A stretch of 33,628 nucleotides of DNA from Roseomonas genomospecies 6 (GTDB taxonomy: Bacteria; Pseudomonadota; Alphaproteobacteria; Azospirillales; Azospirillaceae). Of this stretch, positions 24,887 through 33,518 are shown one piece after another (position 1 is the first letter of the stretch; each line of letters opens with the position of its first letter). A program made the position numbers and the translations under genes. The stretch is from the NCBI RefSeq assembly GCF_008365375.1, contig NZ_QOKW01000043.1:1-33628 (forward strand). The letters are read 5' to 3'. Below the pieces are notes generated by a model. It had not been told where the DNA came from. It made no database searches and worked only from the letters and a program-made list of their open reading frames with translations.

Positions 24887-24919
24887 CCTATCATGCTCCT
24901 ATCATGCGACGTCGTATGG
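24887..24919. promoter_or_regulatory. Direct repeats and near-perfect palindrome upstream of parA, candidate parS
   Basis: CCTATCATGC occurs twice (24887-24896 and 24898-24907) with an 11-bp period, one helical turn. The second copy runs into TCATGCGACGTCGTATGG (24902-24919), which matches the perfect palindrome at 4271-4288 at 16 of 18 positions. Location next to parAB and a copy elsewhere fit a centromere-like site. No canonical chromosomal parS (TGTTTCACGTGAAACA) was seen. Confidence 0.55.
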
Positions 24920-25024
24920 GACCTCGGTCACAAAACCGGGCTCTCTCGACGGGTGGTGCGGGGCGGTGGAAAACCGTTACGGAGACGAATCGACCGGGAC
25001 CCCGTCAAGCCCATTTTCCAGAGC

Positions 25025-25792
25025 GTTACCAATTCAGCGTTGCCTCGGCGGGGCCATTTCGATTCGCGCCTTGATTCACTTGGACTCCGTTGTTTCAAAT
25101 TCAGCGTCGGATGCCGAGTCGCCTGTTTTCGCCGCCGTTGCAAGATCTGCGCGAGACTCGCCGAGTCGGCTAAGCCCTGGAAAGCCTTGGGTTTCCGAGT
25201 CGAATGTTACTGATTCAGCGTTGGACCCGAGTCTCTCCCGTTTCAAATTCAGCGTCCTATGGGGTTGACAGTTGACGGTCCGGTTGGGGAACGCCCGATG
25301 GGCGGCGATGCTCGTCCCGGTGGCGGACTGGGGTCCGGATCACCCTCGAATGCCCGGTTCCCGATTCTCCGCCCCTCCCACCGTTGCGTTTTCAGCGAAG
25401 AGGGTCGCGCCAGCACCCGCGCAACCGGTCTAACCGGAGAATCCTATAGGGACTCATATAGGACATGGTTGCGAGTTCAGCGTGGATAACCGCCTTTCGT
25501 GACTCGTCTTCAGCGTGGATGAGCGAGTCCCCGTTGCGACTTCGGCGTTCCGTCCGTTGCGGAGTCAGCGAGCCGTTCCGGCCGGTTTCGCCCCAAGCGA
25601 TTCCAACTCAGCGTGGACAAGCCCGCCCGGCTGTGGACAAGCCCCCTTCCGGCACCCGTCGCTCCGAACGGGACGCTGATTTTGAAACATGGGCTTGGCC
25701 GTGAGGGGCTGGCGGAGGGCTGCTGGGGGCCACGCCCGGCCACTTCGCTGAAGTTGAGTCGGAATCTGCAGCTTCCGTTGCGACTTCAGCGA
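25025..25792. other. Iteron-type replication origin
   Basis: The 1.1 kb between parA and repA has no supported gene. It holds two iteron sets of 16 bp. Nearest parA are GTTTCAAATTCAGCGT-type copies at 25025, 25092, 25206 and 25240 (those at 25025 and 25206 begin GTTAC). Nearest repA are copies of the general form GTTGCGNNTTCAGCG(T/A) at 25383, 25468, 25533, 25556 and 25777, weaker ones at 25501 and 25599, and one inverted at 25745. DnaA-box-like sites (one mismatch to TGTGGATAA) are at 25481-25489 and 25632-25640, with a weaker one at 25612-25620. Direct TATAGG repeats lie at 25445-25462. RepA should bind the iterons to start replication and to limit copy number. Confidence 0.85.
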
Positions 25793-25879
25793 TTCGTGGG
25801 ATGGACGCGCTTCACAGCCACCACATTTTGTGTTTTCTGAAATGACAGCAACGTGACCGAACGAGGCCGGAGGGGTCCC

Positions 25880-26851
25880 ATGGCGAAAATCCACGAGCAG
25901 CTTACCCTGGAGGGATTCGAGGCGGTTCTTGCCCGCACCGAAGACCCCAAGGAGCGCCGCCGTGTGATCATGGCCCACGAAGCGCTGTCCAACGAGATGG
26001 ACGCGATCGGCTATTTGCACGCGGGCTTCTGCCAAGCCTCCCTGCCGCACCGCAAGCCGAAGGACGAGACCGCTCCCTGGGTCCGCAACAACGGAAAGTA
26101 CCAGCTCGTCGTGCGCCCCGGCATTCTGCCGCTGCGCGACGGCACGGTCCTGGACGTCGGGGTTCCCTACGGCGCCAAGGCGCGCCTGATCATGATCTAC
26201 CTGCAGACCGAGGCCCGCAAGACGCGCAGCGCCCATGTCGATCTGGGACCGAGCATGAGCGCGTGGCTGCGCCGGCTCGGGCTGGCCCCCACGGGCGGCG
26301 AGCGCGGGAACTACAAGCCGGTGCGCGAGCAGGTGCTGCGGATCGCCCGTAGCGAATTCACCCTGCGCACCACCACCGGCCCTTCCACGGCGGAAATTTC
26401 CGACCAGCGCCTGATCGACGGCATCAAGCTGTGGCGCGACGAGGAGGACACGCCGGACCTGTTCCGCACGGGTGGCGAATGGGTGCGCTTCGTCCGCCTG
26501 ACCCAGAGCTTCTTCGAGCACCTGATGGAACACGCCGTCCCGCTGGACGAGCACGCCATCGCCAAGCTGAAGAACTCCGCCCTGGCGCTCGACGCCTATG
26601 TGTGGCTGGTCCACCGGCTGCATCGCCTGGACAAGCAGACGCTCGTTCCCTGGCACGCCCTGTCGCAGCATTTCGGCTCGGTCAGCGAGCACCGCGTGCT
26701 GGCCTTCCGCCTGAAAGAGGCGCTGAAGGACGTCATGGCCGTCTATCCCGACGCGAACATCGAGCCGACATCCAAGGGGCTAGTCCTCCGTCCGTCGGCT
26801 CCCGCCGTGCCGTCCAACAAGCATCTCGTCCTGCGCCCCGTCCGGGGCTGA
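25880..26851 (+). CDS. repA: Plasmid-type replication initiator RepA
   Basis: This 323-aa protein resembles the alphaproteobacterial plasmid RepA family (Pfam Plasmid RepA). It opens the origin by binding iterons, which are abundant just upstream. Recognisable segments are PHRKPKDETAPWVRNNGKYQ, LDVGVPYGAKARLIMIYLQT, LGPSMSAWLRRLGL and AYVWLVHRLHRL, the last part typical of the C-terminal winged-helix region. The ATG at 25880 follows GGAGGGG; a GTG at 25853 is an unlikely alternative. Iterons up to 25792 lie within 90 bp of the start codon, so RepA probably represses itself. It is divergent from parAB across the origin. Confidence 0.88.
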   Translation: MAKIHEQLTLEGFEAVLARTEDPKERRRVIMAHEALSNEMDAIGYLHAGFCQASLPHRKPKDETAPWVRNNGKYQLVVRPGILPLRDGTVLDVGVPYGAKARLIMIYLQTEARKTRSAHVDLGPSMSAWLRRLGLAPTGGERGNYKPVREQVLRIARSEFTLRTTTGPSTAEISDQRLIDGIKLWRDEEDTPDLFRTGGEWVRFVRLTQSFFEHLMEHAVPLDEHAIAKLKNSALALDAYVWLVHRLHRLDKQTLVPWHALSQHFGSVSEHRVLAFRLKEALKDVMAVYPDANIEPTSKGLVLRPSAPAVPSNKHLVLRPVRG

Positions 26852-26995
26852 CGGATGGCGGTTGTGATGCTGCCGGCCAGGGCGTCCGGTCGCAGGGTGG
26901 GCGGTTGAAGCGAACGCCTTCGGCGTGACATTCTGGATCGGCTGCAACCGCACGGCACCCTGGGTCGCCGAATGCAGCGGAAGGATCGATCCACG

Positions 26996-28231
26996 ATGTC
27001 GTATCGGGCCGACGACGACCAGTATCCGGCGCGCGCGGTGGTCTACATCGAGGCGTCGTGGGGAAGCCGGACCTATGTCGGTTCGGGCTTCCTGGCCGGG
27101 CGCAACGACGTCGTCACCGCCTCCCACGTCGTCTACAACGCCGCTCTCGGCGGCAAGCCCAGCAGCCTGAAGATCTACCCATCCTACAACCCGGGCAAAT
27201 CCGACAACGTCGCCTACGGCGTTGCCAAGTCACAGTTCTTCACCAACTTCGATCCGGATTCGGACGGCAAGCTCGTCACCGGGGATTTCTACCGGACGAC
27301 TCAGAGCGGGACGGAGATCGACATCGCTCTGCTGACCCTGTCCGAGCCGGTCGGCGACAAGTTCGGCTATTTCGGGATCGATTGGAACTTCGCGGGCGGA
27401 ACGGTCGGCGTCCTGGGCCATCCCACCCGATACGGGCGGTACGAGACCTTCGACAGCGGCACCGTCCGTCGGTCGAGCGTCGATACGGTCTACTACATAA
27501 ACGCGGACCTGGAGATCAATCCCGGGAACTCCGGCGGGCCGATCTACTACACGATTGGAAACAACGCCTTCGCGGTCGGCGTCGTGTCCACCGCCATCGC
27601 CGCCACGTCCCTGGGCGGCCATGCCTATTGGCTGAGGGACGCGCTGTCCGCCAACGACGTCTACATCGCCTCCGGCACGCCCACGCCCGACTCGCAGCGG
27701 CGGGCCCTCGTGAGCGACGGCGTGTCGGGTCGGGAGGTGCAGATGGACATCTATGCCGGCCCGCTGACGACGCTGAAGAACGTCTATCTGGGCAGCAAAT
27801 CCATCGAGGCGGTGATCGGCAGCGAGCTTGGCGACTTCATGAACCTGGGCGCCGGCGACGATGCGGCGGACGGGAAGGGCGGCGACGACGTTCTGGACGG
27901 CGGCACCGGCTCCAACTTCCTGACCGGCGGTGCCGGCAACGACACTTTCTTTCTCGATGGGCGCGGCACAGGGGTGACCTGGTCCACCATCACCGATTTC
28001 GAGCCCGGCGAATGGACGACCGCCTGGGGGTGGAAGGAAGGGGTGTCGAAGCTGACCTGGGAAGCGATGAAGGGCGCCAAGGGTTACGAAGGCGCTACGG
28101 TGCGCATCGACTTCGACGGGAACGGCAGCATCGACGGCAGCATCACCTTCACCGGAAAGTCCATCGGCGCCGTCATCACCATGCCGGGACAGGTCGGCGC
28201 CGACAGCTATCTGGCCTTCCGGCTGTCCTGA
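26996..28231 (+). CDS. Trypsin-like serine protease with C-terminal RTX calcium repeats
   Basis: This 411-aa protein has a chymotrypsin-fold protease domain (1-220) with a full triad: His44 (VTASHVV), Asp109 (EIDIALL) and Ser179 (NPGNSGGP). A linker follows, then RTX nonapeptide repeats around 280-320 (NLGAGDDAADGKGGDDVLDG, LTGGAGNDTFFLDG). A C-terminal domain of about 90 residues resembles secretion tails of type I exported proteins. There is no N-terminal signal peptide, consistent with type I secretion. The ATG at 26996 has GGAAGGA 10 bases upstream; ATG 26972 is an alternative. No type I exporter genes lie nearby. The target is unknown. Confidence 0.85.
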   Translation: MSYRADDDQYPARAVVYIEASWGSRTYVGSGFLAGRNDVVTASHVVYNAALGGKPSSLKIYPSYNPGKSDNVAYGVAKSQFFTNFDPDSDGKLVTGDFYRTTQSGTEIDIALLTLSEPVGDKFGYFGIDWNFAGGTVGVLGHPTRYGRYETFDSGTVRRSSVDTVYYINADLEINPGNSGGPIYYTIGNNAFAVGVVSTAIAATSLGGHAYWLRDALSANDVYIASGTPTPDSQRRALVSDGVSGREVQMDIYAGPLTTLKNVYLGSKSIEAVIGSELGDFMNLGAGDDAADGKGGDDVLDGGTGSNFLTGGAGNDTFFLDGRGTGVTWSTITDFEPGEWTTAWGWKEGVSKLTWEAMKGAKGYEGATVRIDFDGNGSIDGSITFTGKSIGAVITMPGQVGADSYLAFRLS

Positions 28232-28262
28232 CGCCTGCAAAGCTACAGAGTTCGCAGGTTTC

Positions 28263-28330
28263 TTCACCACAGAGGCGCAAAGACACAGAGGGATGCTCTA
28301 ACCTCTGTGTCTTTGCGCCTCTGTGGTGAA
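28263..28330. repeat. Perfect 29-bp inverted repeat, bidirectional terminator-like
   Basis: Two perfect 29-base arms (28263-28291 and 28302-28330) flank a 10-base loop. The arm contains CCACAGAGGCGCAAAGACAC, a sequence type I recall as a repeated intergenic element in many unrelated bacteria. It lies between the convergent protease and sbcC genes, where it would work as a terminator in both directions. Confidence 0.8.
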
Positions 28331-28350
28331 TTCCCCGCTGCCTGAACACT

Positions 28351-31300
28351 CTACAAGGACAACAGCAGCTCCCGCTCCACCGCCGCGTCGGGCACAGCGA
28401 GCGCCCCGCGGGTCACCGTCACGGCGCTGCGCCCGCCACCCAGCGGGGTGACGCGCACCTGCACGCCGATCCGTTCCACCAGCGCCGGAACGTGGCTGAT
28501 GACTCCCACCTGGCGCCCCGTGGCCTGAAGCGCCTCCAGGCAGGACAGCGCCAGATCCAGGCTGCCGGGGTCCAGCGTGCCGAACCCCTCGTCGATGAAC
28601 AGCGTCCCGATCCCCCCGCCGCTGCCCCCCGCCATGGCCGACAGGCCGAGCGCCAGGGCCAGCGAGACGAGGAACATCTCGCCGCCGGACAGGCTGTGAA
28701 CGCCACGCCGCTCGTCGCCCATCTCCCCGTCCACCACCTGGATCTCCAGGTCGGCCCCGCCCACCCGCTCCAGCCGGTAGCGGCGGGCGAGATCGGCCAG
28801 ATAGCGGTTCGCCTGCACCAGAAGCAGGTCGAGGCTGAGGCTTTGGGCGAAGTTGCGCAGCTTCCGCCCGTCGGCGGACCCGATGAGCTGCGCCATGGAC
28901 GCCCACAGCCCGTGCGTCCTGCGCTGCGCCTCCACCCGGTCGATCACGGCGGCGAGGCGGATGCGGTTCTCCATGTCGGCGCGCAGCCGTGCCTGGACCT
29001 CCCCGAGCCGCCCGCGCGTGTCCTGAAGCCGCCCCGCCGCCTCGGCGACGGCGGCGCGCGCCTCCTCCGCACCGATGGACGGCAGTCCGGCGCCGTGATG
29101 CTCCCGCCGCAACCGGGTCCGCTCCGCCGCGAGCAACGCATTGTCCCGCCGCGCCGAATCGAGGGCGGCCAGCGCCCGCTCCTCCCCCGTCAGCCAGTCC
29201 TCGTCGCGGACCAGATGGGCGCGGGCGTCGTCCACCGTGACGCCACAGCGCTCCGCCGCCGCGGCCAGGGCGTCCACCGCGGTCTCCGCCTCGGCGGTGC
29301 AGCGCCGGGCGGAATCGCCGCGCGTCGCGACATTCTGCTCCGCCGCCGACAGGCGGGCCGCCGCGTCCTGCCGGGCGACCGTCGCCTGCTCCACCAGGGC
29401 CTCCGCCCGCTGGCAGGCTGCGGTCAGCTCCTTCTTCACCGCGCTCACCGCCCGCCCGCCGAGCAAGGCCGCGCGCGCCGTGCGCCGCTCCTCCACCGTC
29501 GCGGCCAGACCCTCGCACCGGCGCCGCGCCGCCTGTTCGGCCTGCCGCGCGCCCTCCAGCTCCGCCGCCTTGGCGCCGGCCTGCCGTTCCAGCGTCTCCA
29601 CGTCCCGCCGCGCCTGGGCCAAGCCGTCGCGCTGGCGCAGCACATCGGCGACCCGCGCCGCGATGGCCTCGCGGAACCCGTCCGGATCGCGCTCCAGCGC
29701 GGCGCTCCACCCCTCCAGGCCGGCGAAGGACTGGGCCAGCTCCGCCTGCACCGCGGCCCGCGCGTCCGCCCCCTGATCCCGCCGGGCCGCGGCCAGGGAC
29801 TCGGTGTGGCGGGCGGAGTCGCGCTGGCGGGCCCGCGCCTCGGAGGCCCGCTCCGTGTCGGCCAGCGCCGCTTCCCGCTCGCGGCACGCCTGCACCGCCT
29901 TGTCCAGCCGCGCCCTGTGGTCCAGCGCCGCGGCCTCGGCCTTCCCGGCTTCGGCCAGTTCCGCGTCCACATCGGCCAGCCGCCGGGAGACCGCCTCCGC
30001 ATCCGGCTTGGTGGGCAGGCCGAAAGCCGCTGCCCGCTCCGCCCAGCGCTCCGCCGCTTCCACCCGTTCCGCCGACAGTGCGGCCAACCGCTTGTCCAGA
30101 ACCGCGGCGCGTTCCCGTGCCGCCTTCGCCGCCGCAGCCTGTGCGCCATGCTCCGTCGCCAGCTCCGTCACCTCGGCGCGCAGGGCGGCGACGCGGCGGT
30201 TCTGGTCGTCGGCCAGCCGGTCGAGCGGCGTGTGCCCGGTTCCCCAGGCCCCCCAAGGGTGTTCCGTGGCGCCGCAGACGGGGCAGGCGTCGCCCTCCAC
30301 CAGTTGTGCGCGCAGCGACGCCGCATCCTCGCCGCGGGCAAGGCGCAGGCGGTGCAGGGCGGCATCGGCCTCCTCCAGCGCCGCGCGGCGCTGGTCCAGC
30401 CGTGCCCTCGTCTCCATGGCGCGGGCGTCGCCCTCCTCGGCGGCGACGCGCTGCCGCACCCGTTCGGCTTCCGCCTCGCCGGCGTCCGCCGCCAGCCGTT
30501 TGGCCCGTTCCGCCACCTGCGCCAGCGCCGACAACCCGTCGCGGCGCTCCGCCAGAGCCGTGCGCCGTCCACGCAGGGCGTCCAACGGCTCCACCGGTTC
30601 GGCCTTGAGCGCGGCGAGCGTCCGCTCCGCCTCGTCCCGCCGCGCCGTGGCCTCCTCCCGCAGGGTGGACAGGCGGACCAGTTCCGCCTCATGGGCGGCG
30701 GCCTCTTGAGCGGCGCGCCCGGCTTCCTTCGCGGCATCGCGCTCCACCCGCGAGGAGTCGCGGTGGCGAATCAGCAGCGCGTCCCAGCGCGCCCACTGAT
30801 CGGCCACCGGCACCAGCGCCGTCTGACCGGCCAGCCACCGCTCCCGCTCCGCCGCGTCCGCGAGAGCCTGCTCCAGCGCCGTCCGAGTGGCGGCGCCGGA
30901 TTCGCGAAGCGCCCGAACCTCCGCCTCCGCCGTTGCGGCTTCAGCGAACGCCCCGGCCTGCTGATCCGTCAGCGTGGCGACCTCCGCATCCAAGGCGGCG
31001 GCCCGCTCCAGCTCCGGTTCGGCCTCCTCCACGGCGGTCCGCGCCGCCTCATAGGCGCCGCGCACTTCCTTATGACGGGCATCCGCCTGCACCAGCCGAT
31101 CCTGGGCCTCCGCCACCGCGGTTCTGGCGCGGTCCAGGGCCTCCAGCGCCTCTGAAGCCGCTGCGGCGCAGCGGTCCGCCTCGCTCAGGCGCGCCCGCAA
31201 GGGCTGAAGCTTGCGCAAAAGCGCGGCCTCGTCCCGGCGCGGGCCGGCTTCCTGCCAGACCCGCTCGGCCTCCCGGCTCTTGGCCTCGGCGTCCGCCTCC

Positions 31301-32121
31301 GCCGCGGCAAGCCGTGCGTCCTGCTCGTGCCAGGCGACGGCGGCGCGCGCCGACTCGAGAACCGCTTCCTCCCGCCGCACCGCCTCCACCGCCGTCGCGG
31401 CCTCGGCGTCCAGGGCGGCGCGCGCCTCGTCGGACAGCACGCCGATGCCCGCGCATTGCGCCTCTAGCGCCTCCAGCGCCCGCTGCTCTTCCTTCGAGCG
31501 TTCGAAAGCGGCGATGGAGATGCGGGAGTAGATTTCCGTTCCGGTCAGCAACTCCAGCAGGGCGGAGCGCTCCGTCGCCGGAGCCTTCAGGAAATTGGCG
31601 AAGTCGCCCTGGGCCAGCAGGACGGCGCGGCGGAACTGCTCGAAGCTGAGGCCCAGCCGGGTGGAAATCTCCTCCAGCACGCTGGTCTTGCCGTCGCCCA
31701 GCCGCTTGCCGTCCGACAGGGCGGTCAGGCTCATCGTCTGCTTCTGAAGCGCACCGCGGGCGTTCTGCCGCGCCCGTCGCAGCTCCCAGCGCGCGCGGTA
31801 GGCGCCGCCGTCGATCCCGAGGAAGTCCACCTCCGCCCAGCCGGACCCCGCCCCGCGGCGCAGGACGCTGCGCACGTCGGTGGTGCTGATCGCGTCGGTA
31901 TCCCCGCTGGCGCCCAGCGTCACCCCGCGCCCATCCGGCAACCGGGGCATCCGGTCGAACAGGGCAAGGCACAGCGCGTCCAGGATCGTGCTTTTCCCCG
32001 CACCGGTCGGGCCGGTGATGGCGAACAGGCCGGCGTGGCGCAGCGGCCCGTCGCCCAACTCCACCGCGAAGGTCCCGTCAAGGCTGGCCAGATTGCAGCC
32101 GCGAACCGCCAAAATCCGCAT
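28351..32121 (-). CDS. sbcC: Exonuclease subunit SbcC (Rad50-like ATPase)
   Basis: This 1256-aa SMC-like protein works with SbcD to cut hairpins and blocked ends in DNA. Walker A is GPTGAGKST (37-45). Long alanine- and arginine-rich coiled coils (about 190-560 and 660-1000) flank a zinc hook CPVC (C613, C616). The C-terminal part has the signature LSGGEMF and Walker B TLFIDEGFGTLD. At 1256 aa it is longer than the roughly 1050-aa E. coli SbcC, mostly in coiled coil. The ATG at 32121 shares one base with the sbcD stop and has AGGAGG 7 bases upstream; a GTG one codon earlier is possible. An iteron-like 16-mer lies inside at 30932. Confidence 0.93.
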   Translation of the reverse strand: MRILAVRGCNLASLDGTFAVELGDGPLRHAGLFAITGPTGAGKSTILDALCLALFDRMPRLPDGRGVTLGASGDTDAISTTDVRSVLRRGAGSGWAEVDFLGIDGGAYRARWELRRARQNARGALQKQTMSLTALSDGKRLGDGKTSVLEEISTRLGLSFEQFRRAVLLAQGDFANFLKAPATERSALLELLTGTEIYSRISIAAFERSKEEQRALEALEAQCAGIGVLSDEARAALDAEAATAVEAVRREEAVLESARAAVAWHEQDARLAAAEADAEAKSREAERVWQEAGPRRDEAALLRKLQPLRARLSEADRCAAAASEALEALDRARTAVAEAQDRLVQADARHKEVRGAYEAARTAVEEAEPELERAAALDAEVATLTDQQAGAFAEAATAEAEVRALRESGAATRTALEQALADAAERERWLAGQTALVPVADQWARWDALLIRHRDSSRVERDAAKEAGRAAQEAAAHEAELVRLSTLREEATARRDEAERTLAALKAEPVEPLDALRGRRTALAERRDGLSALAQVAERAKRLAADAGEAEAERVRQRVAAEEGDARAMETRARLDQRRAALEEADAALHRLRLARGEDAASLRAQLVEGDACPVCGATEHPWGAWGTGHTPLDRLADDQNRRVAALRAEVTELATEHGAQAAAAKAARERAAVLDKRLAALSAERVEAAERWAERAAAFGLPTKPDAEAVSRRLADVDAELAEAGKAEAAALDHRARLDKAVQACREREAALADTERASEARARQRDSARHTESLAAARRDQGADARAAVQAELAQSFAGLEGWSAALERDPDGFREAIAARVADVLRQRDGLAQARRDVETLERQAGAKAAELEGARQAEQAARRRCEGLAATVEERRTARAALLGGRAVSAVKKELTAACQRAEALVEQATVARQDAAARLSAAEQNVATRGDSARRCTAEAETAVDALAAAAERCGVTVDDARAHLVRDEDWLTGEERALAALDSARRDNALLAAERTRLRREHHGAGLPSIGAEEARAAVAEAAGRLQDTRGRLGEVQARLRADMENRIRLAAVIDRVEAQRRTHGLWASMAQLIGSADGRKLRNFAQSLSLDLLLVQANRYLADLARRYRLERVGGADLEIQVVDGEMGDERRGVHSLSGGEMFLVSLALALGLSAMAGGSGGGIGTLFIDEGFGTLDPGSLDLALSCLEALQATGRQVGVISHVPALVERIGVQVRVTPLGGGRSAVTVTRGALAVPDAAVERELLLSL
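30932..30947 (+). repeat. Dispersed iteron-like 16-mer inside sbcC
   Basis: GTTGCGGCTTCAGCGA matches the origin copy at 25777 at 15 of 16 positions. In sbcC it is spelled GCT GAA GCC GCA ACG. It is 5 kb from the origin. Confidence 0.5.
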
Positions 32122-33377
32122 CACGCACCCTCCTGAACGGCAGCGACCAGCTCGTGGAAGGCGGCCAGCAGGGCCGGTTCCGGATCGCCGTCATGATGGC
32201 GGCGGTAGAGCCGCAGGAACACGTCCTGCGGCGCCAGATCCGCCAGATCGGCCAGCGGCGCGGATTCGGCCAGGGCCTCGCCGCTGCCGGTCAGGCGCAG
32301 GGCGATCTTCACCAGCCGCGCCGGGCGCCCGGCCAACGCGGCGACCACTTCCTCCCGCAGGGCCGGGCGGGGGGACGGCAGCTCGACCGACACCTCGACA
32401 TAGGGCCAGACGTCCCGCGGCAGGGAGTCGTCCAGTTCCAGCGCCGTCAGCGCCGCCAACGCGTCCTCCGGCGCCGCGAATCGCCCACCGCCGGGGATGC
32501 GCCGGATGGCGACGAAGCGGGGCACCCGCAGCGCCTCCACCCCGGCCAACCGCCCTTCAGCGAAGTCGGCCAGCACCACCTGATGCGGGTAAGGCTCCTC
32601 GTCCACGGCCAGCGGAAGGGGGGAACCGCTGTAGCGCACCGACTCGCGCGCCCCCACCGCCTGCGCCCGGTGCAGATGGCCCAGCGCCACATAGGCCGCG
32701 TCCTCCGGGAAGACGTTCACCGGCAGCGCGTGCTGGTTTCCGCCCAGGACCTTGCGCTCGCTGAGTTCCGACAGGGCGCCGTCGCGCATGTAGCAATGGC
32801 CGGTGAGGATCAGCGCCTCGCCCGGTTGCAGGGCGCGCCGCCCGGCCTCGGCGGCGGCTTCATAGACGCGGCGCACGCCTTCGATCAGCGGGTCGGCGCC
32901 CGCCGCGACCTCCTCCTCGGTCAGCGGCGGCAAATCGGCGGGGCGGAGATAAGGCACGGCGACGCAGCGCGCGGCGATCCTCCCATGGCCGTCGGTCAGC
33001 GGAACCAAAAGCCCGTCCGGCGCGAAGGACCCGTCCTCTCCCACCGGCAGGGCGCCGACCACCCGCACCCCCATCTCCGTCAGCAGGGGGGAGGGCGCCT
33101 CCAGCCGGCTGCCGCTGTCGTGGTTCCCGGCGACCACGACGATGTCCAGCGCCGGGCAACGCGCTTTGGCCTTCGCCAGGAAGCGATAGAAGAGGCGGAG
33201 CGCCGGGATCGGCGGATTCTGCCCGTCGAACACATCCCCGGCGATGACCAGCGCATCCACGGCCCGGTCTTCGAGCCGGTCGAGAAGCCAATCGAGGAAC
33301 CGCGCATGCTCATGATCGCGCGCGAAGCCGTGCAGAGTCTGCCCGAGATGCCAGTCGGCGGTGTGGAGAAGGCGCAT
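32121..33377 (-). CDS. sbcD: Exonuclease subunit SbcD (Mre11-like nuclease)
   Basis: This 418-aa metallophosphoesterase nuclease is the catalytic partner of SbcC. All metal-binding motifs are present: DWHLGQ (D8, H10), GDVFD (47-51), GNHDSGSR (84-91), GHCYM and GHLHRA. The C-terminal third matches the SbcD capping and SbcC-binding region. The ATG at 33377 opens the family's conserved MRLLHTADWH; in-frame ATGs further upstream would add up to about 12 residues and none has a good ribosome site. It is cotranscribed with sbcC with a one-base overlap. Confidence 0.93.
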   Translation of the reverse strand: MRLLHTADWHLGQTLHGFARDHEHARFLDWLLDRLEDRAVDALVIAGDVFDGQNPPIPALRLFYRFLAKAKARCPALDIVVVAGNHDSGSRLEAPSPLLTEMGVRVVGALPVGEDGSFAPDGLLVPLTDGHGRIAARCVAVPYLRPADLPPLTEEEVAAGADPLIEGVRRVYEAAAEAGRRALQPGEALILTGHCYMRDGALSELSERKVLGGNQHALPVNVFPEDAAYVALGHLHRAQAVGARESVRYSGSPLPLAVDEEPYPHQVVLADFAEGRLAGVEALRVPRFVAIRRIPGGGRFAAPEDALAALTALELDDSLPRDVWPYVEVSVELPSPRPALREEVVAALAGRPARLVKIALRLTGSGEALAESAPLADLADLAPQDVFLRLYRRHHDGDPEPALLAAFHELVAAVQEGA

Positions 33378-33445
33378 GGAAGGAAGCAGGTCCATCGGAA
33401 AGGGAACCGGCATTCTACGTAAGCGCGGCCACGAACGCGCCGTGT

Positions 33446-33518
33446 GAAAAAGGCAGCGTCGAAAAATCGCCGGGGTCGAAAAAAGTGCTTGCCACCCCCG
33501 GGGGAGCACGCATATAAA
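33446..33518 (+). promoter_or_regulatory. Strong sigma-70-type promoter, stable-RNA-like, reading out of the window
   Basis: TTGCCA (33489-33494) and TATAAA (33513-33518) are 18 bases apart. They are followed by a GC-rich discriminator (GCGCC) typical of rRNA and tRNA promoters under stringent control. Three A-tracts upstream (33446-33451, 33461-33466, 33478-33484) look like an UP element. No coding region is seen from 33519 to the end, so the transcript may be the leader of an rRNA or tRNA operon; this is inferred. Confidence 0.55.

Noticed and set aside
28492..31155. Long plus-strand open frame opposite sbcC
   Set aside because: Low-complexity R, P, A, G and L-rich translation, mirror of the sbcC coiled-coil region; sbcC has Walker A, zinc hook and Walker B.
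32563..32570. TTCAGCGA in sbcD, and ATTCAGCGA near 1992
   Set aside because: Only the short core matches; the GTTNC half of the iteron is missing.
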